The notes under the pieces are model-generated. The model did no database searches. It had not been told where the DNA came from and saw nothing but the letters and a program-made list of their open reading frames with translations. The translations under genes and the position numbers were made by a program. Positions 47,378-57,221 of a stretch of DNA of 64,000 nucleotides are shown here, piece by piece (the stretch's first letter is position 1; the number at the start of each line of letters is the position of its first letter). The stretch lies in NCBI GenBank assembly GCA_019426215.1, contig CM033396.1:29217101-29281100 (forward strand), in the 5' to 3' direction. The stretch is from Buddleja alternifolia. Taxonomy: Eukaryota; Streptophyta; Magnoliopsida; Lamiales; Scrophulariaceae.

Positions 47378-47462
47378 ATTAGCCCTACCTTATGAATGCA
47401 TAGGATTCTAATGGAAGAAAATCATAAGACATCAATAGAACCTCAACGTAGATTGAATCCCA

Positions 47463-48396
47463 AGTTAAAAGAAGTTGTTAGGGAGAAGTTATGAAATTGT
47501 TAGATGCTGGCATAATTTACCCTATCTGGGATAGTCCTTGGGTTAGTCCTATACATGTAGTGCCCAAAAAGGGGGGAATGACTGTGATTTATAATGAAAA
47601 AAAATGAATTAATTCCCACTAGAACAGTAATAGGTTGGCGGGTTCGCATTGATTATAGGAAGTTAAACAAAGCTACTCGAAAAGGTCACTTTCCTTTACC
47701 TTTCATTGATCACTGCTGGAAAGACTTTTGGGTAATAAGTTTTATTGCTTTCTAGATAGGTACTCGGGATATTTTCAAATTCCAATTGCACCCGAGGACC
47801 AAGAAAAAACCACCTTTACTTGTTCTTATGGAACTTTCGCGTATCGTCGCATGCCTTTTGGACTTTCTAATGCAGCTGCTACTTTTCAGAGATGTATGAT
47901 GGCCATTTTTTTTATTTTATTGAGAAATCCATGAAAATTTTTATGGATGATTTTACTGTGTATGGCTCATCATTTGATCACTGTTTAGCTAATCTTTCTC
48001 AAGTCTTGCAGAGGTGTGAGCAAACTAATTTAGTTTTAAACTGGGAAAAATGTCACTTCATGGTGACCGAGGGAATTGTTTTGGGGCAAAAAATTTCTGA
48101 CAAAGGAATAGAGGTGGATAAGGCAAAGGTAGAAATGATTGAGAAGTTGCCTCCACCTACATCCGTAAAGGGAGTACGAAGTTTCTTTGGTCATGCTGCC
48201 TTTTATCGCCGGTTTATCAAGGACTTCTCAAAAATCTCTAAACCTTTGTGCAATTTGCTTGAAAAAGATGTTGTGGTTAATTTTACTAATGAATGTTTAC
48301 TTGCTTTCGACAGGTTAAAACAAGCATTGATATTTGCCCCAATAATCTCATCACCTGACTGGGACTTACCTTTTGAGTTGATGTGTGAAGCTAGTG
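47463..48396 (+). pseudogene. Athila reverse transcriptase, truncated
   Basis: RT blocks are SPWVSPIHVVPKKGG, KFYCFLDRYSGYFQIPIA, RRMPFGLSNAAATFQRCM and IFMDDFTVYGSSFDH, with the catalytic FMDD kept, then VRSFFGHAAFYRRFIKDFSK. Stops and frameshifts occur at 47605-47720 and 47932. The sequence ends at the chimeric junction. Confidence 0.85.
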
Positions 48397-49440
48397 AAAT
48401 TGTGTGTACCAAAAGTTCAGCGGGAGTAAGTATACCTTTTTAATCTTGTATGTCGATGATATATTGCTTGCCACCAATGATATAGGCACATTGTGCGAAA
48501 CCAATAAATTTCTAGCTAAGAACTTTGAGATGAAAGATCTTGGTGATGCCTCTTTCGCATTAGTGATCCAGATATACCGAGATCGCTCTCGGGGTATTCT
48601 TGGATTGTCATAAAAGAGCTATATCGAGAAAGTTCTTCAGAAATTTGGCATGCAAGACTGTAAACCAGAAGACACCCCTGTTGCTAAGGCAGATAAGTCC
48701 AGTTTAAATCAATGCCCCTAGAATGACTTTAAAACTAAGAAAATGCAGAAGATTCCTTATGCTTCGGCTGTGGGGAATCTAATGTATGCTCAGGTATGTA
48801 CGCGTCCAGATATTGCGTACATTGTTGGATGTTAGGGAGATATTTAAGTAACCCAGGAATGGATCACTGGAAAGCAGCCAAGCGAGTCATGTGGTATTTA
48901 CAAAGAACAAAAAGATACATGCTCACATATAGGAAATCAGATCAGTTGGAGATCATAGGCTATTCTGATTCTGATTTCGCTGGATGCATTGATAGTAGAC
49001 GATCCATTTCGGGCTATGCCTACCTGCTTGCTGGAGGTGCCATATCATGGAAGAGTACTAAACAAACACTGGTAGCCTCTTCCACCAAGGCAGCAGAGTT
49101 TGTAGCGTGTTATGAGGCATCCAATCATGGAATATGGCTGAGGAATTTTGTCACTGGACTTCAAGTTTTGGATGGTATAGAAAGACCACTTAGAATATTA
49201 TGTGATAATAGGTGCGCAGTGCTGTATTCTAGCAACAATAGAAGCTTGATAAAGTCTAAACATATAGACATCAAGTTCCTGGTTGTGAATGAAAGAGTTC
49301 AGAGTCCACAGATGTTTATACAACATATAGGTACAAACTCTATGGTTTCGGATACGCTAACTAAAGGGTTACCACCCAAGGTCTTTCATGAGCACACTAT
49401 TCATATGGGTGTGGTAGCAATTGAGGATATTCAGTTTTAG
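48397..49440 (+). pseudogene. Decayed copia RT C-terminus and RNase H
   Basis: The copia RT resumes with YQKFSGSKYTFLILYVDDILLA, keeping YVDD. Stops follow at about 48611, 48720 and 48834. The RNase H part (48796-49440) is open: YSDSDFAGC, STKAAEFVACYEASNHGIWL, LCDNRCAVLYSS, HIDIKFLVV, then DTLTKGLPPKVF. Confidence 0.87.
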
Positions 49441-49881
49441 TAGGAGTTTGTGTCTTTTATTTGTTTTGGGTGTAGACATTTGTATTTGGTTATTTGGTTT
49501 ATGGTTTATGGCTATTTGGATTATGGTTTATGGATATTTCAGTTATTCCGGAATTAAAGTTTATGGTTTATGTTTAACTCTGAACATGTTTAAATGATCT
49601 CACTAAAGTTTAAGGGAGGACCAGTTGAAAATATGCATGCTTGGATCGCATGGCTTGTAATCTTCAAGCTACACATTCGTACTTGATCCATGTCATTTAG
49701 TTATATCAACATACGTGACCATTGATAGGTTTAGCCACGATTATATGTGATGAAAGCCGCTTTGATCCTATGTTGGTATCATTGATGGACCGGATTGGGA
49801 AATTGCTTAAGGTAATGATGACAAAATTTGGAGTACTCATAAGGTTATTTAATACATGATTATAAGGTGACACATATAGCC

Positions 49882-49893
49882 CACGTGGGAGAT
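49882..49893 (+). other. Polypurine tract of the decayed copia
   Basis: CACGTGGGAGAT directly precedes the 3' LTR start. Confidence 0.7.
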
Positions 49894-50445
49894 TGTTAGA
49901 TTTAGAATCCGATCTATATATGGGCAATATGTGAAAGTCATGTATTAATAGTCATAAAACTAATTGAGCCAAGATTATGTGATCAATTAAGATATATGGT
50001 ATTTTGGGTTCTAAAGCAATTAAGGAAAGTATGAGATTTTATGGGATATTATGTGTAGAAGTCAATTATTTTATTTCCTCTTTTATGATGGGCTAATTGG
50101 AAATAAGAATAATAACTTATTATAAAAGGGTTGTGGTCTTCAAATCATCTGTATCGTTCTATTCTTCTGTTCCGTATCGTTCTATTCTTCTGTTCCGTAT
50201 CGTTCTATTCTTTTGTTCCGTATCGTTCTATTCTTCTGTTCCCCCATCTTCAGAAAGAATAGAGACTCCAAGAGAAACTCAAAGAACTACGTATTGATTT
50301 GGAAGACCAACTACGCAGACTCAAGAATTAATCAGATATGACTGATTCAGGTACGCTTTCGCTTTTCGTTCTTTGATTCTTAATGATTGAACATGAATGT
50401 TCTTGGGATTGGTGAAGGTTTTCACCGGTTAATTAAGTTCCAACA
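49894..50445 (+). repeat. 3' LTR of the decayed copia with expanded 21-bp repeat
   Basis: This 552-bp LTR runs TGTTAGATTT...CCAACA. A 21-bp unit around CCGTATCGTTCTATTCTTCTG occurs about four times at about 50152-50240, against once in the 5' LTR. This accounts for most of the length difference. Confidence 0.9.
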
Positions 50446-50450
50446 CCAAT

Positions 50451-50994
50451 ATTTTTTGTCATTTATCTTGTCATATTCCCACTTCGTATCCATCTATTTT
50501 CTCATCTTAATATCATATTATCATTAGCCCATCTACCATCGTTCGGACGGCTAATCCTCGGATCATCATCTCGTGGCTACTCCTCAGCTCATCATCTCTA
50601 CCATATACTACATACAGAACTACGACCATTTATATTGGGGAAATAGCGTTTTCATCGAATTTCTGACTCGGATACATTTTAGACACGATATCCGTCTTTT
50701 TTTTTTTGATATTTTTGGATGCATCACGTGGTGTGTCGGATACGTATTTGAAGAGTATTCCACAAATATATCATTACCCTCAAATATTTGATACTGTATT
50801 AAGTCATTTTAAAAAATATCCGTATATCATAGGGCGTATAATTTTTTACTCATGCCACGCAGATGATCTCATCATTCGGGAACTTCATTGGACGAGTTGA
50901 GTCATGAATTGTAAATGTGAAGATATCATAAAATGAAATTGATATCTTCATGTAACTTTTCTTCTTTATAAGTGATATCTTCGTATAACACTAC
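50451..50994. other. Intergenic DNA between two copia elements
   Basis: No gene. It contains ATACG/GGATAC-type words (50640-50790) like those near 33000 and 33850. Confidence 0.45.
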
Positions 50995-50999
50995 ATGAA

Positions 51000-51429
51000 T
51001 GTTGGGTACCAGTATATATTTTTGTGGTAATGGATCCGAAAGTATTTTAATTATATGAGAGAAAATGAGTGTTTGTGTGTGGGAGAAAATAGGCAAGAGT
51101 ATTTAGAAGAATATAGAGAGATTGGAGGATAATGTGAATATTTCTTCACTTCTTGCATTTCAATACATGAACTTGCTTGCCTATTTATAGGCAAATTTAC
51201 TAGACAAAATTCACCTACCATTGTAGACATTTTACAATCTTTCAAGTGTGAAAGCCTCCAAGTTTGAAAGCCTCAAAGCTTGAAGATTTTTAGTGATCTT
51301 CAATTCAAACTTTTCATGCTTGATCTTCAATTCAAACATCTCATGCTTGATCCTAAATTCAAACATCTCATGCTTGATCTACCTATCTAATATTAGATAT
51401 GATAGCATTACAATTATCTATTTTTGACA
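51000..51429 (-). repeat. 3' LTR of the intact copia
   Basis: TGTTGGGTACC...TTTTTGACA, 430 bp, identical to 55567-55996. It contains a minus-strand TATAAATA at 51182-51189 and three tandem ~28-bp repeats sharing CATGCTTGATC (about 51300-51380). Confidence 0.97.
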
Positions 51430-51438
51430 CCCCTCCTT
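51430..51438 (-). other. Polypurine tract of the intact copia
   Basis: AAGGAGGGG on the minus strand directly precedes the 3' LTR and overlaps the first two bases of the gag-pol stop codon (51437-51439), so coding and PPT functions share bases. Confidence 0.88.
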
Positions 51439-54400
51439 AATTTGTAATGCGGAGATTACTTTTGAATTGCTCCAATTTATCTGATGTGACTGCTTTAGTG
51501 AGAGGATCTGCACATTGCTCTTCAGTGTTTATATAATGCAAGTGAATTTCTCCATCATTGACAAGATTTCTGATAAAGTGATGACGAAGTTCTATATGCT
51601 TCGTCCTTGAATGAAATACTGGATTTTTTGTCATTGCAATAGCAGACATGTTGTCACAAAATACTGTTGTTGGACCATTTTGCTTTTGTTGAAGATTTTC
51701 AAGAATTCTTCGAAGCCAAATTGCTTCACATGCCGCGTCGGTGGCGGAAATATATTCTGCTTCTGCAGAGGAAAGTGCAACTGTCTTTTGCTTTTTTGAA
51801 GACCAAGAAATTGGCTTTGTGCCCAAACAGAATACATATCCAGAAGTACTTTTTCTATCATCAATCGATCCTGCCCAATCACTATCGGTGTAGCCAATAA
51901 GATTATTTTCATTCTCTTTGGCATATTTGATGGCAACACTTTTAGTTCCTTGCAAATACCTTAGTATTCGCTTCGCAGCGGAAAAATGATTTTGACTAGG
52001 CTCAGTCATGAATCTTGAAATAATACTGACAGAATGGACAATATCTGGCCTGGTGTTAGTGAGGTACATTAAAGAACCCACTAAACTGCGATAAATTGTC
52101 GCATTAGCTTTTTCGGCTCCATCATTTTGTTGAAGCTTTTCATTTTGCACCATTGGGATTGACACAGGTTTACATTGAGACATGTTGAATTTTTTCAACA
52201 AGTCGTCAGCATATTTTTCTTGTGAAATAAAGATTTCCCCCTTTTTCTGTCGCACTTGGATGCCAAGAAAATATTTCATAAGGCCTAAGTCAGTCATCTC
52301 ATATTCATTCATCATGGCCTTTTTGAATTCTTCTAGCATCACAGAGTTAGTGCCAGTATAAATCAAATCATCAACATAAAGGCACACAATTAAAATATCA
52401 TTTTTACCTCCCTTTTTCATGTAGAGAGATGGCTCACTTGGATTTCGATTGAAACTACTTTGAATGAAATAACTATCAATTTTGCTATTCCATGCACGAG
52501 GTGCTTGCTTTAAGCCATAGAGAGCCTTTTGGAGGCGATACACCATATTTTCTTTGCCTTTCACCATGTAGCCTTGTGGTTGTTCCACGTAGACTTCTTC
52601 TTGCAGCTCGCCATTTAGAAAAGCGGATTTGACATCGAGTTGATAAACTGGCAACTCTTCTTGTGCAGCAATAGCAAGTACAGTACGAATTGTTTCCATT
52701 CGCACAACTGGTGCAAATGTTTCATTGAAATCAATTCCAGGTTGTTGTGAGTAGCCTTTAGCTACAAGTCGGGCTTTATGTTTTTGGACTGTCCCATCTT
52801 CATTGAATTTGGTCTTGTAGACCCATTTCAGTCCGACGACATCTTTGTCTTGGGGGAGATTGACAAGTTCCCAAGTATTATTTTTTATGATTGTCGTCAT
52901 TTCCTCATCCATGGCTTTTTTCCAATCTTCTTTTTTTACCGCTTCTTCAAAGTTCTGTGGTTCACAAGAGAAATATGCAATATTTGAAGATTCATAAATT
53001 TCTCTTAATGAACGCACCTTCCTTGCAGGAGATTCAGAATCAGAGTCTGAATCAAGTGGAGTCTGTGTTGAAGTTGGATCCACTAAGGAGCTTTGCTTCT
53101 CAACGGATTTGATTGACACTTTCTCACTCTTATTTTCCCAATCCCAAGAATTCATTTCGTCAAAGTGCACATCTCTCGAGATGACCAATTTATTGGCTTT
53201 GGGGTCAAAGAGACGATATGCTTTTGATTCATCACTATAGCCAATAAAAATGTATTTTTTTCCCTTTTCATCAAATTTCTCTCGATGTTGGGAAGGAATA
53301 AGAGAATAAGCGACGCATCCAAAAACTCTGAAAAAACTAACATTAGGTTTGCGTCTATGCCAAGCTTCATAAGGAGTTTTGTTTGGATTAGCCTTTGTAG
53401 GAGACTTGTTGAGGATATTTATTGCGGTGTTGACAGCTTCAGCCCAAAAGGTGTTGGGAAGACCTTTTGCTTTTAGCATGCTTCTGGCCATTTCAACAAT
53501 GGTCCGATTCTTTCTTTCAGCTACACCATTTTGTTGAGGTGTGTAGCGTGCTGTCAGCTGTCTTTTGATTCCTTCTTTACTGCAATAATCTGAGAATTCT
53601 TTTGATAAGAAATCTCCACCACGATCAGTTCTCAGCATCTTGAGTTGGTGGCCACTTTGTCTTTCTGCCATCTTCTTGAATCGGACGAATGCTGAAAATG
53701 CTTCTGATTTTTGCTCAAGAATGTAGACCCACATAAACCTGCTAAAATCATCAACAAAAAGAAGAAAATATTTTTTGTTCTGAAATGATGGTGTTGCTAC
53801 TGGTCCACAAATGTCGGCATGCACTAGTTCAAGTGGACTGTTTGTTCTCCAAGCATTTTTAGGAAATGGCAATCGATGCATTTTGCCAAAAATACATCCT
53901 TCACAAGTTTCGTCAGTAGTCTCAATTTCAGGAAGTCCAATCACCATATTTTTCTGTTTCAATAATTTCAGTCCTTGGTAGTTCAAATGTCCATATCTCA
54001 AATGCCACAATAAGGATTCTTCAATTTTTTCAACTTTTAAAGCAATACTTTTGTGCAGTGGCATAGTTAAGGGAAATACTTTATTTGATGCCATTTTTAT
54101 TTTAGCAACCAAGTAATTATTTTTGTCCCTTATTTCACATTCATCTTTTTCAAAATTAACTGAGTATCCATTTTGAATTAATTGCCCAACACTCAGTAAA
54201 TTTGAAGTAAGATCTGGAACATATAGAACATTTTGAATATATCTTGTGTTACCTTCCTTGGACTGAACTGCTATTGTTCCTTTTCCTTTGACTGGCTGGA
54301 TTTTTCCATCTCCCAATTTGACTTCAGATGAGAAGTTATCATCAAATTTGACAAAGTATTCCTTTTTTCCTGTCATATGATTACTACAACCACTATCCAA

Positions 54401-55480
54401 ATACCACAAATTTAATGAATCATTTTGTATACTCATGCAAGAGTAGAACATTATTTTTTGATCATTTTCCTCTGTGAAATTTACTTCGTTTTTTTCATTT
54501 TTTTCACGATGCCAACAATCTTTATATGAGTGGTTTGGAATTTTGCATCTTTTGCATTTATCCCAACAATCTTTTGATTCATGGCCAGATTTTTTGCAAA
54601 CATAACACGTAGGGTTAGAATTTGCATTACCAACTTCTCTCGAATTGTTGTTGTTGAATCTTCCTCTGCCTCGACCTCGTCCTCGGCCTCGACCTCGTCC
54701 TCGGCCTCGGCCTCGGCCTCGACCACGAGATCTGTAATTATTGTTCCCACTTCTTTGTTGAGATTGATGGAATGAGTTGCTTTCCCAATCTCCTGAACTC
54801 TTTCTCTCTGACACATTGAGTTTTGACTCAATAGCTTGCTCAATAGAGGGACCTGCAAATTTGCTCATTCTTTTTTCATGGGCTTCCAAAGAACCCATGA
54901 GCTCCACAAGTGTGAGTTGTGATAAATCTTTTGATTCTTCTATTGCAGCAACAATATGTTCAAATTTTTGTGGCAAGCTTCTTAAAACTTTTTCAACAAT
55001 TTTTTTTTCCTCAATGTTATCTCCATAACTTTTAATTTGATTTATTATTTTAGCAACTCGTGAAATAAAGTTGCGAATATTCTCACTATCTTTCATGGCT
55101 AAATTATCAAAATCTCGCCATAGTGATTGAAGTTTAATGGAGATTACCTTTTCGGACCCTTGAAATTCCAATTTTAAAATATTCCACGCTTCTTTGGAAT
55201 GTTTGGCACCCATAATTCTAGGAAATATGGATCGGCTTACCCCTTGTTGGATGAACAATAAGGCTTTTGCATCTCTCCTTATGTTCTCCTTATGCTCCTT
55301 TTGCTTTGCTTGAGTCATATTTGCCAAGGCTTCGGCATCTCCGATGTCCTGAAAATCTTGTTCTACAATTTCCCAAAGATCTTGAGAAATGAAGAGAGTT
55401 CTCATTTGGACTTTCCAAAATTCATAACTTTCCCCATCAAATGTGGGAATGGGTGTAGTAAAATTTGAATCCTTTGACAT
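51437..55480 (-). CDS. gag-pol: Copia gag-pol polyprotein, intact
   Basis: The ORF has 1347 residues from the ATG at 55478-55480 (MSKDSNFTTPIPTFDGESY). The frame is open 61 codons further upstream into the LTR leader, but the chosen start matches usual copia gag. Gag fills residues 1-250, followed by an Arg-Gly repeat (252-274). Two adjacent CCHC knuckles follow (C292/C295/H300/C305 and C309/C312/H317/C322). The protease site is D362-S-G. Integrase has H493, H498, C526, C529 and D556, D619, E655 (x62, x35). RT has D949 and YVDD at 1035-1038; RNase H has D1199, E1242, D1276 and D1325. There are no lesions. Single-ORF expression, as in Tnt1-like elements. Confidence 0.96.
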   Translation of the reverse strand: MSKDSNFTTPIPTFDGESYEFWKVQMRTLFISQDLWEIVEQDFQDIGDAEALANMTQAKQKEHKENIRRDAKALLFIQQGVSRSIFPRIMGAKHSKEAWNILKLEFQGSEKVISIKLQSLWRDFDNLAMKDSENIRNFISRVAKIINQIKSYGDNIEEKKIVEKVLRSLPQKFEHIVAAIEESKDLSQLTLVELMGSLEAHEKRMSKFAGPSIEQAIESKLNVSERKSSGDWESNSFHQSQQRSGNNNYRSRGRGRGRGRGRGRGRGRGRGRGRFNNNNSREVGNANSNPTCYVCKKSGHESKDCWDKCKRCKIPNHSYKDCWHREKNEKNEVNFTEENDQKIMFYSCMSIQNDSLNLWYLDSGCSNHMTGKKEYFVKFDDNFSSEVKLGDGKIQPVKGKGTIAVQSKEGNTRYIQNVLYVPDLTSNLLSVGQLIQNGYSVNFEKDECEIRDKNNYLVAKIKMASNKVFPLTMPLHKSIALKVEKIEESLLWHLRYGHLNYQGLKLLKQKNMVIGLPEIETTDETCEGCIFGKMHRLPFPKNAWRTNSPLELVHADICGPVATPSFQNKKYFLLFVDDFSRFMWVYILEQKSEAFSAFVRFKKMAERQSGHQLKMLRTDRGGDFLSKEFSDYCSKEGIKRQLTARYTPQQNGVAERKNRTIVEMARSMLKAKGLPNTFWAEAVNTAINILNKSPTKANPNKTPYEAWHRRKPNVSFFRVFGCVAYSLIPSQHREKFDEKGKKYIFIGYSDESKAYRLFDPKANKLVISRDVHFDEMNSWDWENKSEKVSIKSVEKQSSLVDPTSTQTPLDSDSDSESPARKVRSLREIYESSNIAYFSCEPQNFEEAVKKEDWKKAMDEEMTTIIKNNTWELVNLPQDKDVVGLKWVYKTKFNEDGTVQKHKARLVAKGYSQQPGIDFNETFAPVVRMETIRTVLAIAAQEELPVYQLDVKSAFLNGELQEEVYVEQPQGYMVKGKENMVYRLQKALYGLKQAPRAWNSKIDSYFIQSSFNRNPSEPSLYMKKGGKNDILIVCLYVDDLIYTGTNSVMLEEFKKAMMNEYEMTDLGLMKYFLGIQVRQKKGEIFISQEKYADDLLKKFNMSQCKPVSIPMVQNEKLQQNDGAEKANATIYRSLVGSLMYLTNTRPDIVHSVSIISRFMTEPSQNHFSAAKRILRYLQGTKSVAIKYAKENENNLIGYTDSDWAGSIDDRKSTSGYVFCLGTKPISWSSKKQKTVALSSAEAEYISATDAACEAIWLRRILENLQQKQNGPTTVFCDNMSAIAMTKNPVFHSRTKHIELRHHFIRNLVNDGEIHLHYINTEEQCADPLTKAVTSDKLEQFKSNLRITN

Positions 55481-55547
55481 AATCAATGGAGGGATTCTTT
55501 TTTTTTTTTTTAAACAAAGGAGTGTATTTTTTTTTTTATACGGGTGT

Positions 55548-55560
55548 GGCTCTGATACCA
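55548..55560 (-). other. Primer-binding site of the intact copia
   Basis: TGGTATCAGAGCC on the minus strand, 6 nt after the 5' LTR, matches initiator Met tRNA. Confidence 0.95.
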
Positions 55561-55566
55561 CAACTT

Positions 55567-55996
55567 TGTTGGGTACCAGTATATATTTTTGTGGTAATGG
55601 ATCCGAAAGTATTTTAATTATATGAGAGAAAATGAGTGTTTGTGTGTGGGAGAAAATAGGCAAGAGTATTTAGAAGAATATAGAGAGATTGGAGGATAAT
55701 GTGAATATTTCTTCACTTCTTGCATTTCAATACATGAACTTGCTTGCCTATTTATAGGCAAATTTACTAGACAAAATTCACCTACCATTGTAGACATTTT
55801 ACAATCTTTCAAGTGTGAAAGCCTCCAAGTTTGAAAGCCTCAAAGCTTGAAGATTTTTAGTGATCTTCAATTCAAACTTTTCATGCTTGATCTTCAATTC
55901 AAACATCTCATGCTTGATCCTAAATTCAAACATCTCATGCTTGATCTACCTATCTAATATTAGATATGATAGCATTACAATTATCTATTTTTGACA
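55567..55996 (-). repeat. 5' LTR of the intact copia
   Basis: 430 bp, identical to the 3' LTR. The minus-strand promoter box TATAAATA is at 55749-55756, inside a GCCTA...TAGGC dyad. Confidence 0.97.
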
Positions 55997-56064
55997 ATGA
56001 ATGCTATCCATGTCAGCGCCATGATGAATGCTATCCATGTCAGCCATCTATTAGAGAGACGAGG

Positions 56065-56215
56065 GTGATACTTGATGGCTCTGGGAGTCCAACTCCAAAG
56101 AAATATACACCACACAAAGTGTTAAAACAACCTCACACATGTTTTAACACTTTGTGTGGTGGATATTTTTCAAGAGTTGAACTCACGGGAGCAACCAAGT
56201 ATCACTCGCAAAGAA
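56065..56215. repeat. Long hairpin with perfect 21-bp inner arms
   Basis: Inner arms 56108-56128 and 56141-56161 are perfect inverted copies (CACCACACAAAGTGTTAAAAC) with a 12-nt loop. Imperfect pairing extends to about 56065 and 56215. It has the shape of a miRNA precursor or small foldback MITE. A 21-bp direct repeat, ATGAATGCTATCCATGTCAGC, lies beside it at 55997-56017 and 56025-56045. Confidence 0.6.
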
Positions 56216-57221
56216 AAAAAGAATGTGGGGCCAACTAAATATCAAGTTGCATATAACATATATATTAGTATTAATTTTTTGAACAGCTACAAGTTGTATA
56301 TATGATTAATATAATATGAAATGGTGAAGTATTGTCCAGTTGTCCACCTGCAAGATTACAAGCAAAAACATGTTTGAACTTCATATCATAAGACTGTTGA
56401 AGATCTATTTCGATATTTTTAAGAAAAATTCAGATTGTGTACTGTTTTTTAGGGATAATTACGTGCACATTCTTTCATTTATTACCAGTAGCCCTTTTAA
56501 GACTTCGGAAATTATCAACACACCCTCTGTGAAGAAATTGTAATTTGATTTTATAAATGGGGAGTCAAACTGTAATATAACAGAGGGTGATAGAAATTGT
56601 AAGAGGCTTTTACAGACAATCTGATAGGAAAAGTTATGAGAGTCTTTCAGACCTAAAAATGTTTTTTCATAACTACGATTTACGATATCACATAAGGGAA
56701 TGTTTAAATAACAAGTTATTATGACGGTGTTGCAGAAGTCAAACAGAAAAACATGAAGAAAAATGATCGCGCAAAACAATTTGGAATTCAAAAGTCAGGG
56801 CCATTCACACATATTGAACGGCAGTACAATTTGGAATCCAAAATTCAATGCCCTTCACATGAAGAACTTACAGGTAAATTGCCCAAATCAATAGATTATC
56901 TGCACCAATTGAACAAAGCATAGAAGCTACTCATTGTCAACATAAGTGTGCCATATAATGAAAACTAATAAATGAATGAATATCAATGAATAAAAGAATC
57001 ATGCTCAACGCTTTTGTACATACTTTTCTCTAATATCTTTCTTCTCCTCTCTCTATATCCTATCAACTCATCATCATCTTCAAGCAATTCCGCTTGAAGG
57101 CCGATGATCCACAAAAGTGGAATGAGTGTCTAAACGAGTGATTCTTCCATCGTGGACCTAACGTGGATCCCACTACATGGATGACTGTGGATTCTAGAGT
57201 AATCCCTAGACGACATTGCCC
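56216..57221. other. Region downstream of the Nudix gene
   Basis: AT-rich, with two related stretches sharing ACAATTTGGAAT(T/C)CAAAA (56778 and 56826). The part from about 57020 to 57221 is less AT-rich and probably holds the 3' UTR of the minus-strand Nudix gene. I see no other gene. Confidence 0.4.

Larger units (their letters stand above)
43417..48396 (+). mobile_element. Truncated Athila-type Ty3/gypsy element nested in the copia
   Basis: It has a 5' LTR, PBS, gag, protease and most of RT, then stops abruptly at ELMCEASE (about 48396), where copia RT sequence (YQKFSG) resumes. RNase H, integrase and the 3' LTR are absent. Gag and protease-linker sequences are of Athila type. A deletion must have removed the gypsy 3' half together with the adjoining copia RT. 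Confidence 0.85.
39583..50445 (+). mobile_element. Decayed Ty1/copia element with nested insertions
   Basis: LTRs at 39583-40075 and 49894-50445 are flanked by near-matching TSDs, CCAAC (39578-39582) and CCAAT (50446-50450). Inside are the PBS, gag with zinc knuckle, protease, integrase, and the last part of RT with RNase H. A LINE tail (42015-42190) and a truncated Athila gypsy (43417 to about 48396) interrupt it. The Athila piece replaces the copia RT N-terminal half. RNase H wording (GYSDSDFAGC, HIDIKFLVV) resembles Tork/TNT1-type elements; the lineage is tentative. Confidence 0.9.
51000..55996 (-). mobile_element. Intact young Ty1/copia retrotransposon
   Basis: The element is 4997 bp on the minus strand. 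Its two 430-bp LTRs show no difference on direct reading, the TSD ATGAA is perfect (50995-50999 and 55997-56001), and PBS, PPT and an uninterrupted gag-pol ORF are present. All parts needed for autonomous transposition appear to be there, so the insertion is recent and possibly still competent. Confidence 0.97.

Noticed and set aside
54660..54730. GC-rich tandem repeat (CCTCG)n as a separate repeat locus
   Set aside because: It is the reverse complement of the Arg-Gly codons in the intact copia gag.
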